Of a DNA stretch of 64,000 bases, positions 26,446 to 34,054 are shown one piece after another (the first letter of the stretch is position 1; each line of letters opens with the position of its first letter). The stretch is taken from positions 806,001 through 870,000 of the forward strand of contig NC_012778.1 in the NCBI RefSeq assembly GCF_000146185.1, written 5' to 3'. This DNA comes from [Eubacterium] eligens ATCC 27750 (GTDB taxonomy: Bacteria; Bacillota; Clostridia; Lachnospirales; Lachnospiraceae). The notes below the pieces were generated by a model. That model did no database searches. It was not told the DNA's origin and worked only from the letters and a program-made list of their open reading frames with translations. The translations under genes and the position numbers were made by a program.

Positions 26446-26880
26446 ATGATGAATAATATGATTAATGGAAACATTACTTCTATTGAACAAATGACTGATT
26501 ATATTGGCAGGAATGATTCCTTAAACAATGTAAGCAAGACTTATGAGGGAAAAACATTTGCTGATATATATAAACAGAAACGTTCAATTGAAGAGGTTAT
26601 TTCTGATAGTGATATTGATGCATCAAAGAAATTGAAATTCTCAAAGCATGCAGGCGAAAGGCTGAATGAAAGAGATATTCAGTTATCGGATGAACAGATG
26701 ACAAGGCTTGAGGAAGGAACCGAAAAAGCAATTTCGAAAGGAATCAAAGAATCTCTCGTTATAATTGATGATCTTTCTTTTATAGTTAATACAAAGAACA
26801 GGACCGTTATTACAGCGATGGATCAGAATAACAACAATGATAATATCTACACTAATATTGATGGAGCGGTTATTATATAG
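26446..26880 (+). CDS. Flagellar operon protein of the TIGR02530 type
   Basis: This 144-residue protein has the recognisable C-terminal block of the TIGR02530 flagellar operon family: FSKHAGERLNERDIQLSDEQ, then an IKESLVIIDDLSFIVNTKNR segment and TVITAMDQNN. Members always sit between flgD and flgE in clostridia and bacilli. The function is unestablished; a hook-assembly accessory role is inferred from position. The N-terminal half is variable. AGAGGAG lies upstream of a double ATG at 26446/26449, so the start may be one codon later. Confidence 0.85.
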   Translation: MMNNMINGNITSIEQMTDYIGRNDSLNNVSKTYEGKTFADIYKQKRSIEEVISDSDIDASKKLKFSKHAGERLNERDIQLSDEQMTRLEEGTEKAISKGIKESLVIIDDLSFIVNTKNRTVITAMDQNNNNDNIYTNIDGAVII

Positions 26881-26985
26881 CTGGACCGAAAGGAAGCGGA
26901 TGTTCCTGACTGCTTGATGGAACGAAGCTCCTCAATATGGTGTCATCAGGATATTACATATGGGCAAATATGGAGGAACAATATT
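26881..26985 (+). other. Structured non-coding leader ahead of flgE
   Basis: This 105-base gap is the longest inside the first part of the operon apart from the flgE-flbD gap. It contains two local hairpins. One is AGGAA 26891-26895 with TTCCT 26903-26907. The other is TTGA-T-GGA 26914-26921 with TCCTCAA 26929-26935, with one bulged T. A possible long-range pair joins TCCTGA (26904-26909) to TCAGGA (near 26945-26951). An in-frame extension of flgE through it is open but has no family-like sequence. Confidence 0.4.
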
Positions 26986-28311
26986 ATGATGAGATCAATG
27001 TACTCTGCTGTGTCAGGTCTTAAGGCACATCAGACGAGAATGGATGTTATTGGTAACAATATCGCCAATGTTAATACTGTGGCATTTAAGTCGCAGTCTA
27101 TGACTTTTTCAGAGGTTTTTTATCAGACAACACAGACCGCTTCAGGACCTAATGCTGAATCAGGTAAGGGTGGTACTAATGCAAAACAGATCGGACTTGG
27201 TTCATCTGTAGGTTCTATATCAACATCAATCTCAACAGAGGGTGCATCTGAGAGAACTGATAATGCATTTGATTTAAAGATAGGCGGAAGTGCTTTCTTT
27301 ATTGTAAATAGTGCAGGCAATACTTTCTTTACAAGAGCTGGTAATTTTAAGGTTGATGAATCAGGCGCTCTTGTAACATCAGCTGGTGCTAATGTTATGG
27401 GATGGCAGGTAGATGAGACAGGTAAGGCTGTTAAGGATGTTGTTTCAAAACTTTATGTGAACAGTCCGGAATTTGCGTATACATCTCCTCAAAGGACATC
27501 TGCTGTTAATTTTACTGGTAATATTAATGCAAGTTCTAAGGATACTATTACAACAACTCTTAATTTTTATGATAGTCTTGGCAATTCTTTCCAGGCTACT
27601 GTTAATTTGGATTATGCCGGTGTACAGGGAGATAATACACAGTACACTATGACATGTGTAGGGGTTTCTAAGAATGGCAATCCTACAGATCTTACATTTA
27701 CAGCATCCGGACCATTATCATTTAATACACTTACAGGTCTTGCAGATCAGTCTAATGCTAATATACAGCTTACATTTTCTAATGATGCGACTTTGGCACA
27801 GACTAACGAAAATATTGATATCAGAACTATTGGAGAGAGCGAGACAAGCCCTGTACTTACACTTAGCGGTTCAGGACTTACAATGTATGCTGATAAGACA
27901 TCAATTAAGGGTAATCTTGGAATAGATGAGGTTGGAAAAGGTAAGGCTGTCGGTAAAATGACATCAGTTGGCATTGATAATTCTGGATATATTGTTGCCA
28001 GCTACAGCAATGGAGATACTAAGAATATAGGTCAGATAGCAGTTGCTACTTTCTCTAACCCGGAAGGTCTGCAGAAAGAAGGAGAAAATCTTTACTCTGC
28101 AACACTTAATTCAGGTTCATTTGATGGTATTGGTGAAGATGTTACAACATCAGACGGCAGTATTTCATCAGGCGTACTTGAAATGTCAAATGTTGACCTT
28201 TCATCAGAATTTACTAATATGATTACAACTCAGAGAGGATATCAGGCTAATTCGAGAATTATAACTGTTTCAGACACACTGTTAGAGGAACTTATTAATC
28301 TTAAGAGATAA
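26986..28311 (+). CDS. flgE: Flagellar hook protein FlgE
   Basis: This 441-residue hook subunit has the N-terminal rod/hook signature (SMYSAVSGLKAHQTRMDVIG, then NNIANVNTVAFKSQSMTFSE), a large variable D1/D2 middle, and the C-terminal helix ending NMITTQRGYQANSRIITVSD. I start at ATG 26986, with GGAGG 9 bases upstream, giving the family-typical MMRSMYSAVSGL. The frame is open further upstream but that sequence is unlike FlgE. The gene is followed by an intrinsic terminator. Confidence 0.96.
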   Translation: MMRSMYSAVSGLKAHQTRMDVIGNNIANVNTVAFKSQSMTFSEVFYQTTQTASGPNAESGKGGTNAKQIGLGSSVGSISTSISTEGASERTDNAFDLKIGGSAFFIVNSAGNTFFTRAGNFKVDESGALVTSAGANVMGWQVDETGKAVKDVVSKLYVNSPEFAYTSPQRTSAVNFTGNINASSKDTITTTLNFYDSLGNSFQATVNLDYAGVQGDNTQYTMTCVGVSKNGNPTDLTFTASGPLSFNTLTGLADQSNANIQLTFSNDATLAQTNENIDIRTIGESETSPVLTLSGSGLTMYADKTSIKGNLGIDEVGKGKAVGKMTSVGIDNSGYIVASYSNGDTKNIGQIAVATFSNPEGLQKEGENLYSATLNSGSFDGIGEDVTTSDGSISSGVLEMSNVDLSSEFTNMITTQRGYQANSRIITVSDTLLEELINLKR

Positions 28312-28326
28312 TTTTTAAGTATAAAT

Positions 28327-28358
28327 GCCCCGGAATTAGATGATTTCGGGGCGTTTTT
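28327..28358 (+). terminator. Intrinsic terminator between flgE and flbD
   Basis: GCCCCGGAA (28327-28335) pairs with TTTCGGGGC (28344-28352), nine pairs including one G-U, loop TTAGATGA; G then five T follow. It sits 15 bases after the flgE stop, in the middle of what is otherwise a continuous gene run, and so probably limits or ends the flgB-flgE transcript. Confidence 0.85.
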
Positions 28359-28380
28359 GTCTGTTTTTTCAAAGTATAAC

Positions 28381-28411
28381 TTGCATTAATCGGTATGAAG
28401 TGCTTTAATAT
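28381..28411 (+). promoter_or_regulatory. Candidate promoter for the flbD-motA onward unit
   Basis: TTGCAT (28381-28386) is followed after 18 or 19 bases by TTAATA/TAATAT (28405-28411). The spacing is at the long end for sigma-A. A nearby CGGTAT (28391-28396) only faintly resembles a sigma-28 -10. The upstream terminator argues for a promoter in this gap. Confidence 0.4.
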
Positions 28412-28463
28412 ATTTAGTTGATTTTAACGGAGGTACTATACCTTATCTTGTATCGGAGGTATT

Positions 28464-28676
28464 ATGATTGAAGTAACGAGACTTAATGGGAAGGATTTTG
28501 TTCTTAACGCAGAATTAATTGAAGTTATGGAGGAAACTCCGGATACTGTTATTACTCTTACAACAGGACATAAGTATGTCGTTAAAGAAAGTCTTGATGA
28601 AATACTTGACAAGATATTTACATATAAAAAGAATATAATCGGCAATATACATGTCGTTAAGACAGAAGCTGAATGA
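28464..28676 (+). CDS. flbD: FlbD/SwrD family flagellar protein
   Basis: This 70-residue protein matches the FlbD/SwrD family from end to end: MIEVTRLNGKDFVLNAELIE, then VMEETPDTVITLTTGHKYVV and KESLDEILDKIFTYKK. In B. subtilis the homologue SwrD raises motor power and supports swarming, probably through the stators; here it directly precedes motA, which fits. CGGAGG lies 5 bases before the ATG. A second similar SD-like block lies 26 bases further upstream. Confidence 0.92.
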   Translation: MIEVTRLNGKDFVLNAELIEVMEETPDTVITLTTGHKYVVKESLDEILDKIFTYKKNIIGNIHVVKTEAE

Positions 28677-28713
28677 TAATATATAGAACATAAGAATTTT
28701 GGAAGGGGCAATT

Positions 28714-29517
28714 ATGGATTTAGCTACACTATTGGGAATAATTATTGGCTTTGGCATGGTTGTACTGGGAATTATAACGAGTACGACCAATCCTACACTG
28801 AAAGGAATTATGGATACTTTTGTTGATATCCCGTCGATAGCGGTTACTATTGGTGGTTCTTTGGCGGGTATGCTGACATCGTATACATTTAAGACATTTA
28901 TCGGACATCTTAAGGGATTCAGCATTGCAATGAAAGATCCTAAGCTTGATAATGGACAGGTAATATCTAAGATTATTGAGCTTTCTAACACAGCCAGAAA
29001 AGAAGGCCTTCTGGCACTTGAAGAGGTTGCTCAGGGACTTGACGATGAGTTTATGAAGAAGGGAATTCTTCTTATAGTTGATGGTACTGAGCCTGAACTG
29101 GTAAGAGGTATTCTTGAAACAGAACTGGTTAATCTGGATACAAGACATAAGAGTACAATTGGTTTCTTTGATAACTGGGCGGCACTTGCTCCTGCATGGG
29201 GAATGATTGGTACACTTTTAGGACTTGTTAATATGTTAAAGAACTTATCTGATTCAGCGTCAATCGGACCTAATATGGCGGTAGCACTTCTTACTACGCT
29301 TTATGGTTCGTTGATTGCTAACTGGCTCTGTGTTCCTATATCTAATAAGCTTAAGCTACAGAATAATGATGAGTATCAGCTTAGAGAGATTATTATTGAG
29401 GGGCTTCTTTCTATTCAGGCAGGAGAGAATCCAAGAGTTATAGAGGAAAAGCTTAAGTCATTCCTTTCACCATCTGCCAGAACAGCGTTATCTGAGCAAG
29501 GAGGAGGTGAAGGCTGA
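28714..29517 (+). CDS. motA: Flagellar motor stator protein MotA
   Basis: This 267-residue MotA has transmembrane segments at about residues 2-24, 32-50, 145-170 and 178-200. The cytoplasmic loop contains conserved RKEGLLALEE and GTEPELVRGILETEL, and the third helix is preceded by the WAALAPAWGMIGTLLGLVNM signature. MotA4-MotB2 units conduct ions and push FliG. ATG 28714 follows GGAAGGGG; TTG 28699 upstream is rejected. The stop codon overlaps the motB start by one base. Confidence 0.96.
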   Translation: MDLATLLGIIIGFGMVVLGIITSTTNPTLKGIMDTFVDIPSIAVTIGGSLAGMLTSYTFKTFIGHLKGFSIAMKDPKLDNGQVISKIIELSNTARKEGLLALEEVAQGLDDEFMKKGILLIVDGTEPELVRGILETELVNLDTRHKSTIGFFDNWAALAPAWGMIGTLLGLVNMLKNLSDSASIGPNMAVALLTTLYGSLIANWLCVPISNKLKLQNNDEYQLREIIIEGLLSIQAGENPRVIEEKLKSFLSPSARTALSEQGGGEG

Positions 29518-30317
29518 TGGCAAAACAGCGTACAGAGGATGCACCACCAGCGGCTCTCTGGAAAGATACATTTTCAGATCTTATGAACCTGCTTTTGTGT
29601 TTCTTCGTTTTATTGTTTGCAATGTCAACAGTTGATTCGCAGAAGTTTGAAGAGATTGCAGCTTCACTTTCATCAAGCTTTAGTGTTCTTCCACAGGGTG
29701 GTTCAGCCTTATCTAAGGAAGGTATTCTTGTAAGTAGTGGTGCAAGCCAGCTTAATGATTTAAGCACTTTTTATAATAATATGGGACTGAATAATGATGG
29801 TAATATGTCACAGGATATTCAGAATGCCTATGATGAAATTGAGAAAGAAGGTCTTGAACAGTCAGAAAGTATGGCTCAAGAGATTAAAGATAAGCTTACT
29901 GCAAGCGGTGTGGCAGACCAGATAGAAGTTACAGCATACAGCAAGTATGTTATGCTTAATGTTAATGGTGGAATTTTATTTGATTCCGGTAAAGCTGAAT
30001 TAACACCACAGGCACTTACATTGCTTGATAAAGTGGCAGATGCACTTATAGAGTATGATGATAATGTAATTACTATAGAAGGTCATACGGATAATGTGCC
30101 AATTAATACATCGCGTTATCCTAATAATATGATGCTTTCTTTATACAGAGCATATAGTGTTTTTGATTTCTTTGTTTCTGACAAGGGCTTTTCAGATAAA
30201 ACAATGTCATCTTCCGGCAGAGGAGATGCAGTTCCTATTGCAGACAATGGAACTCCGGAAGGCAGAGCGCAGAACAGAAGAGTTGAAATAAAAGTGTATA
30301 ATGCAATTAACAGTTAA
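29517..30317 (+). CDS. motB: Flagellar motor stator protein MotB
   Basis: This 266-residue stator subunit has one transmembrane helix (about 19-40) carrying the ion-binding aspartate D21 in FSDLMNLLLCFF, a plug/linker region, and a C-terminal OmpA-like peptidoglycan-binding domain (TIEGHTDNVPINTSRYPNNM, then GRAQNRRVEIKVYNA). The start ATG overlaps the motA stop, with GGAGGTGA upstream. Whether the unit uses protons or sodium cannot be decided safely from the sequence. Confidence 0.95.
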   Translation: MAKQRTEDAPPAALWKDTFSDLMNLLLCFFVLLFAMSTVDSQKFEEIAASLSSSFSVLPQGGSALSKEGILVSSGASQLNDLSTFYNNMGLNNDGNMSQDIQNAYDEIEKEGLEQSESMAQEIKDKLTASGVADQIEVTAYSKYVMLNVNGGILFDSGKAELTPQALTLLDKVADALIEYDDNVITIEGHTDNVPINTSRYPNNMMLSLYRAYSVFDFFVSDKGFSDKTMSSSGRGDAVPIADNGTPEGRAQNRRVEIKVYNAINS

Positions 30318-30331
30318 CAGGAGGATAACTC

Positions 30332-30856
30332 ATGAAAAAGAGTATGCTTAATGTGATAACACTTGCACTTGTATTGGTTAATCTTATACTTACGGTGTTG
30401 CTCACATTTTCACTTGTATCTACTAATAAAAAGACGAATTCCTTAATTACCAAGGTCGCTCAAATTATTGACCTTGATGCGGGTGGAGGACTTACTAATA
30501 ATACATCCGGAAGTGGAAGCACTGGCATAGAAAATATTAAATATGTTGATGTTAAGAATAACGACAGTACAGATATTATTGTTTCGTTTGTTGATAATGG
30601 AAAAACAAGATATGCTGTTCTTACTGTATCTTTAGGACTTAATTCTAAGGCTAAGGATTATAGTACAGTATCGACTTCAATCGATAACGGTATGAAAGTA
30701 ATTGTTAATAAGGTTACTAATGAAGCTAATAAGTATACATACAGTACTATTAGTGCGAATAAGACTGCTATAGAGACTAATCTTCTAAAAGAAATGCAGG
30801 AATTATTTAAGACAGAGACGATTCAATCGGTTCTTGTTAATATGGTTATTCAGTAA
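30332..30856 (+). CDS. fliL: Flagellar basal body-associated protein FliL
   Basis: This 174-residue single-pass protein has a transmembrane helix at about residues 8-28 (VITLALVLVNLILTVLLTFS) and an extracellular stomatin-like domain. FliL rings surround and stabilise stators. The position, directly after motAB and directly before fliM, is the classical one. Sequence conservation is low, as usual for FliL. A clear CAGGAGG ribosome site precedes the ATG. Confidence 0.88.
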   Translation: MKKSMLNVITLALVLVNLILTVLLTFSLVSTNKKTNSLITKVAQIIDLDAGGGLTNNTSGSGSTGIENIKYVDVKNNDSTDIIVSFVDNGKTRYAVLTVSLGLNSKAKDYSTVSTSIDNGMKVIVNKVTNEANKYTYSTISANKTAIETNLLKEMQELFKTETIQSVLVNMVIQ

Positions 30857-30895
30857 TGATGATATATACAATAATTATTAAAGGAGGTGAGGAAG

Positions 30896-31879
30896 ATGGG
30901 AGAGGTTCTTTCACAGAGTGAAATTGATAACCTCTTGAAAGCTCTCAGCAGCGGAGAATTAGATGTTGATGAAATGAAGAATACAGAAGAAAAGCAGGTC
31001 AAGAATTATGATTTTGCAAGACCTTCTAAGTTTTCTAAAGAACATTTAAGAACTCTTGAGATTATATTTGAACATTTTGGCAGACTTCTGGCAACGAATC
31101 TTCCTGCTTACCTCAGAAAATCGGTGAGTGTTGATGTCGTTAACTCAGAAGTTGTTATATATTCAGAATTTTCTAATGCACTTTCTAATCCTGTATTGCT
31201 TGGAGTTGTAGGAATGCAGCCGTTGTCAGGCAATATAATTATGGAAATGGCTTCAAATCTTGGATTTGCCATTGTTGACAGATTGCTTGGTGGTGCAGGT
31301 AATTCGCTTGATAAAGAAAGAGATTTTTCAGAAATAGAGCTTTCTATACTGGAAAGAATATTTACAGTCTGCGTTAATCTTATGCAGGAACCATGGGAGA
31401 ATGTAGTTAAGGTTAATCCAAGACTGGAAAGAATTGAAACTAATTCACAATTTGCCCAGATTATTTCTCCGAGTGAGACAATTGCGATTGTAACCATTAA
31501 TTTAAAGATTGGTGACGTTGAGGGACTTGTGAACATATGTCTGCCATTTGCTACATTAGAGCCGGTAATGGATAAGCTCAATACCAAATACTGGTTTTCT
31601 AATATGCAGGAGAAAGATACTAATACATATGAAGATGCAATTGAGACTGTTATTGATAAGGCAATGATTCCGGTAAAGGCAGTGCTGGGAACATCTAAAA
31701 TCAGTGTTTCAGACTTTGCGAATCTTCAGATTGGCGATATAATAAGGATTGATAAAAAAGTCGATCAGGAACTGGAAGTGTTTGTTGGAAATATTAAAAA
31801 GTTTAAGGCTCTTCCGGGATATTACGAAGATAAATATGCAGTAAGAGTTACAGAAGTAATTAGAAAGGAGAGTGAATAA
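30896..31879 (+). CDS. fliM: Flagellar motor switch protein FliM
   Basis: This 327-residue protein starts with the CheY-P-binding peptide (EVLSQSEIDNLLKALSSGE). The middle CheC-like domain follows (RTLEIIFEHFGRLLATNLPA) and a C-terminal SpoA/FliN-like domain ends it. ATG 30896 is 5 bases after a near-perfect AAAGGAGGTGA. An in-frame GTG at 30887 overlaps that ribosome site and is rejected. fliY follows after 2 bases. Confidence 0.96.
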   Translation: MGEVLSQSEIDNLLKALSSGELDVDEMKNTEEKQVKNYDFARPSKFSKEHLRTLEIIFEHFGRLLATNLPAYLRKSVSVDVVNSEVVIYSEFSNALSNPVLLGVVGMQPLSGNIIMEMASNLGFAIVDRLLGGAGNSLDKERDFSEIELSILERIFTVCVNLMQEPWENVVKVNPRLERIETNSQFAQIISPSETIAIVTINLKIGDVEGLVNICLPFATLEPVMDKLNTKYWFSNMQEKDTNTYEDAIETVIDKAMIPVKAVLGTSKISVSDFANLQIGDIIRIDKKVDQELEVFVGNIKKFKALPGYYEDKYAVRVTEVIRKESE

Positions 31880-31881
31880 GA

Positions 31882-33195
31882 ATGGATGGAATGTTATCCC
31901 AGGACGAGATAAATGCACTTCTTAGTGGAATGGGGTCAGGAGGAGATGATGCTGAATCAACAGGTACAGCTACTGTGACTGACACACCGGATAACAACTC
32001 AGCAGAAGACAGTTTTACTCTTACAGAATCAGAAAAAGATGCTGTTGGAGAAATATCTAATATAAGCATGGGAACAGCAGCTACAACACTTAGTTCGCTT
32101 CTTTCTCAGAAAGTTAATATTACAACTCCAAAGGTTGAGGTTGCAACATGGGATGATTTATCAAGGGAATATGACAGACCATGTGTTATGATGCAGATTT
32201 CATATAAAGAAGGTCTTGCTGGAAATAATGTACTTATTCTTAAGGAAAATGATGTTAAGATTATTACAGATCTTATGATGGGAGGCACAGGAACTGCTAA
32301 TCCGGATGAACCGCTTTCAGAGTTACATCTGAGTGCAATAGGTGAAGCAATGAATCAGATGATGGGTTCTGCAGCAACATCTATGTCGTCAATGTTTAAC
32401 AGAAAGATAGATATTAGTCCTCCAGTTGCAAATCTTGTTGAAACTTATAATGAGTTAGATGAGGGAATGCCTGCATTTCTTAATAAACCTTTCGTTAAGG
32501 TAGCATTTAAAATGCAGATTGGCGACCTTATTGATAGTGAGATTATGCAGTTATATCCTAAAGAGTTTGCACAGGAATTATTGAATATGTTTACGCCATC
32601 ATCTGATGACAGCAGCAATTCGCAGCCACAGCCAGAACCACAGCCGGCGTCGCAGGCACCGGTACAACAACCAGCACCACAGGCCCAGCCGGTACAACAA
32701 CCAGCACCACAGGCCCAGTCGGTACAACAGCCTGACATGAATATGCAGCAGGCAGGTATGATGGGACAGGCAGTGCCACAACAGGGAATGGCTATGCAGC
32801 AGGGAATGCCAATGCAGGGTATGCCGTATGGATATGGAATGCCAATGCAGGGTATGATGGGACAGCCAATGCCAATGCAAGGCTATGCACAGCCACAGGA
32901 TGTCAATGTTGCTCCGGCAGCATTTCAGCCATTTGCTACAGATGTCAATCCAATTTCACAGAAAGAAAACATCGAACTTATAAAGGATGTTCCACTTGAG
33001 GTAACTGTAGAACTTGGAAGAACAACAAAGTCAATCAAGGATATTCTTGAATTTGCGCCAGGAACAATTGTTGAGCTTAATAAGATTGCAGGAGAATCTG
33101 TGGATGTTCTTGTTAATGGCAAGTATGTAGCTAAAGGCGAAGTGGTTGTTATTGAGGAGAGCTTTGGTGTTCGTATAACTGAAATTATCAAATAA
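31882..33195 (+). CDS. fliY: Flagellar motor switch phosphatase FliY
   Basis: This 437-residue protein has an N-terminal CheY-P-binding motif (GMLSQDEINALLSGMGSGG). Two CheC-type helices follow (EKDAVGEISNISMGTAATTL, then LSAIGEAMNQMMGSAATSMS), each with the E-x-x-N-x-x-x-G/A pattern of CheY-P phosphatases. Next come a Gln/Pro then Met/Gln/Gly-rich linker (about 240-345) and a C-terminal FliN/SpoA domain (VPLEVTVELGRTTKSIKDIL). This fused arrangement is typical of Firmicutes. The linker is longer than usual and carries 30-bp DNA repeats. AAAGGAGAG lies about 11 bases upstream. Confidence 0.94.
   Translation: MDGMLSQDEINALLSGMGSGGDDAESTGTATVTDTPDNNSAEDSFTLTESEKDAVGEISNISMGTAATTLSSLLSQKVNITTPKVEVATWDDLSREYDRPCVMMQISYKEGLAGNNVLILKENDVKIITDLMMGGTGTANPDEPLSELHLSAIGEAMNQMMGSAATSMSSMFNRKIDISPPVANLVETYNELDEGMPAFLNKPFVKVAFKMQIGDLIDSEIMQLYPKEFAQELLNMFTPSSDDSSNSQPQPEPQPASQAPVQQPAPQAQPVQQPAPQAQSVQQPDMNMQQAGMMGQAVPQQGMAMQQGMPMQGMPYGYGMPMQGMMGQPMPMQGYAQPQDVNVAPAAFQPFATDVNPISQKENIELIKDVPLEVTVELGRTTKSIKDILEFAPGTIVELNKIAGESVDVLVNGKYVAKGEVVVIEESFGVRITEIIK
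32659..32730 (+). repeat. 30-bp tandem repeat in the fliY linker
   Basis: A 30-base unit beginning CCGGTACAACAACCAGCACC occurs twice in full (32659-32688, 32689-32718) with a third partial copy starting at 32719 with one change. It encodes a Pro/Gln/Ala-rich decapeptide repeat. A second, looser set of ATGCCAATGCAGGGTATG-type repeats (about 32806-32882) encodes Met-Pro-Met-Gln-Gly. Confidence 0.88.
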
Positions 33196-33253
33196 ATTAT
33201 TACAACTTTCTAAAATTTGTAAAAAAACAGTAGGAAAATTGTGATTTTTGTTG

Positions 33254-33259
33254 TATAAT
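33254..33259 (+). promoter_or_regulatory. Possible -10 element upstream of cheY
   Basis: A perfect TATAAT (33254-33259) lies in the 115-base gap between fliY and cheY, about 50 bases before the cheY start. No good -35 is found 16-18 bases upstream (best is AGGAAA), so it may need an activator or be fortuitous. The rest of this gap is AT-rich with no hairpin I can support. Confidence 0.3.
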
Positions 33260-33310
33260 GCATTAGAATGAATTTGGTGAAAAATTTGTTTTTTCGGATA
33301 GGAGAAATTT

Positions 33311-33658
33311 ATGGCAAAAAATATTTTGATTTGTGATGATGCTGCATTCATGAGAATGATGATTAAGGATATTCTCACAAAGAACGGATACAATGTTGCA
33401 GGTGAAGCAGAGAATGGTGCTAAGGCGGTAGAGAAATACGCTGAATTAAAGCCAGATCTTGTACTTATGGATATAACAATGCCAGAGATGGATGGTATTG
33501 AGGCACTTAAGAAGATTAAGGCATCAGTTATTATGTGTTCTGCAATGGGACAGCAGGCTATGGTTATTGAGTCTATACAGTCAGGTGCTAAAGATTTTAT
33601 TGTTAAGCCATTTCAGGCTGACCGTGTTATTGAGGCTGTTCAGAAGGTTGTTGGATAA
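33311..33658 (+). CDS. cheY: Chemotaxis response regulator CheY (five residues short)
   Basis: This 115-residue single-domain receiver closely resembles B. subtilis CheY: MRMMIKDILTKNGYNVAGEA, phospho-acceptor D54 in LMDITMPEMDG, and K99 in DFIVKPFQADR. CheA phosphorylates it and CheY-P binds FliM/FliY. Compared with the 120-residue family norm, the stretch between helix 3 and strand 4 is five residues shorter: ALKKIK runs straight into ASVIMCSAMGQQ, where relatives have about five more residues. The reading frame is intact. The GGAGAAATTT ribosome site fits ATG 33311. Confidence 0.95.
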   Translation: MAKNILICDDAAFMRMMIKDILTKNGYNVAGEAENGAKAVEKYAELKPDLVLMDITMPEMDGIEALKKIKASVIMCSAMGQQAMVIESIQSGAKDFIVKPFQADRVIEAVQKVVG

Positions 33659-33660
33659 TA

Positions 33661-34033
33661 ATGTTTGTTTTAGCAGGATTGAATAGTAGATGGGAAGCGT
33701 TTTGCACAGTTGCTTACGCTTCTCGTTATTTTTATATTTGTATTAGCGCTTACATATTTTGTTACAAGATGGGCTGGCAGTATGCAGAAGAATAAAATGG
33801 CAGGCAGTAACATCCAGATACTTGAGACTATGAGAGTGACTAATTCAAAGTATATCCAGATTATCAAGATTGGCAGCAAATGTTTTGCTGTTGCAGTCTG
33901 TAAGGATACTATGACCTTCTTATGCGAGGTTAATGAGGATGAACTGGCATATTCGTCAGATTCAAGAGTAATCAATACCGAAGGTTTCAAGACAATACTA
34001 GAGAAGTTTAAGAAAGACAAACCGGATAATTAG
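33661..34033 (+). CDS. fliO: Flagellar export protein FliO, with apparent +1 frameshift near its 5' end
   Basis: The recognisable FliO part (transmembrane helix LLTLLVIFIFVLALTYFVT, then TRWAGSMQKN and a small cytoplasmic domain with IQILETMRV) is read from about 33704 to 34033. Its only good start in that frame is TTG 33710 (107 residues), which would leave almost no residues before the membrane helix. ATG 33661, two bases after the cheY stop, opens another frame, MFVLAGLNSRWEAF. Removing one T from the TTTT at 33700-33703 joins the two into EAFAQLLTLLVIF, a family-like N-terminus. It is therefore either a frameshift (real, programmed or sequencing) or a TTG start. FliO helps assemble FliP in the export gate. 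Confidence 0.8.
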
Positions 34034-34054
34034 TTAGGCAGGGACAGATAGTTT

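Noticed and set aside
26914..26985. N-terminal extension of flgE from a TTG at 26914
   Set aside because: The extra residues are unlike any flagellar hook protein, and the GGAGG at 26972-26976 serves the ATG at 26986.
28448..28471. Seven-codon leader peptide (TTG start) before and overlapping flbD
   Set aside because: The upstream SD-like block is about 13 bases away and the frame is very short; not supportable.
32445..32880. Antisense reading frames rich in Cys/Gly or His/Trp opposite fliY
   Set aside because: They are shadows of the repeat-coded Gln/Pro/Met linker on the + strand, with no ribosome site or family-like sequence.
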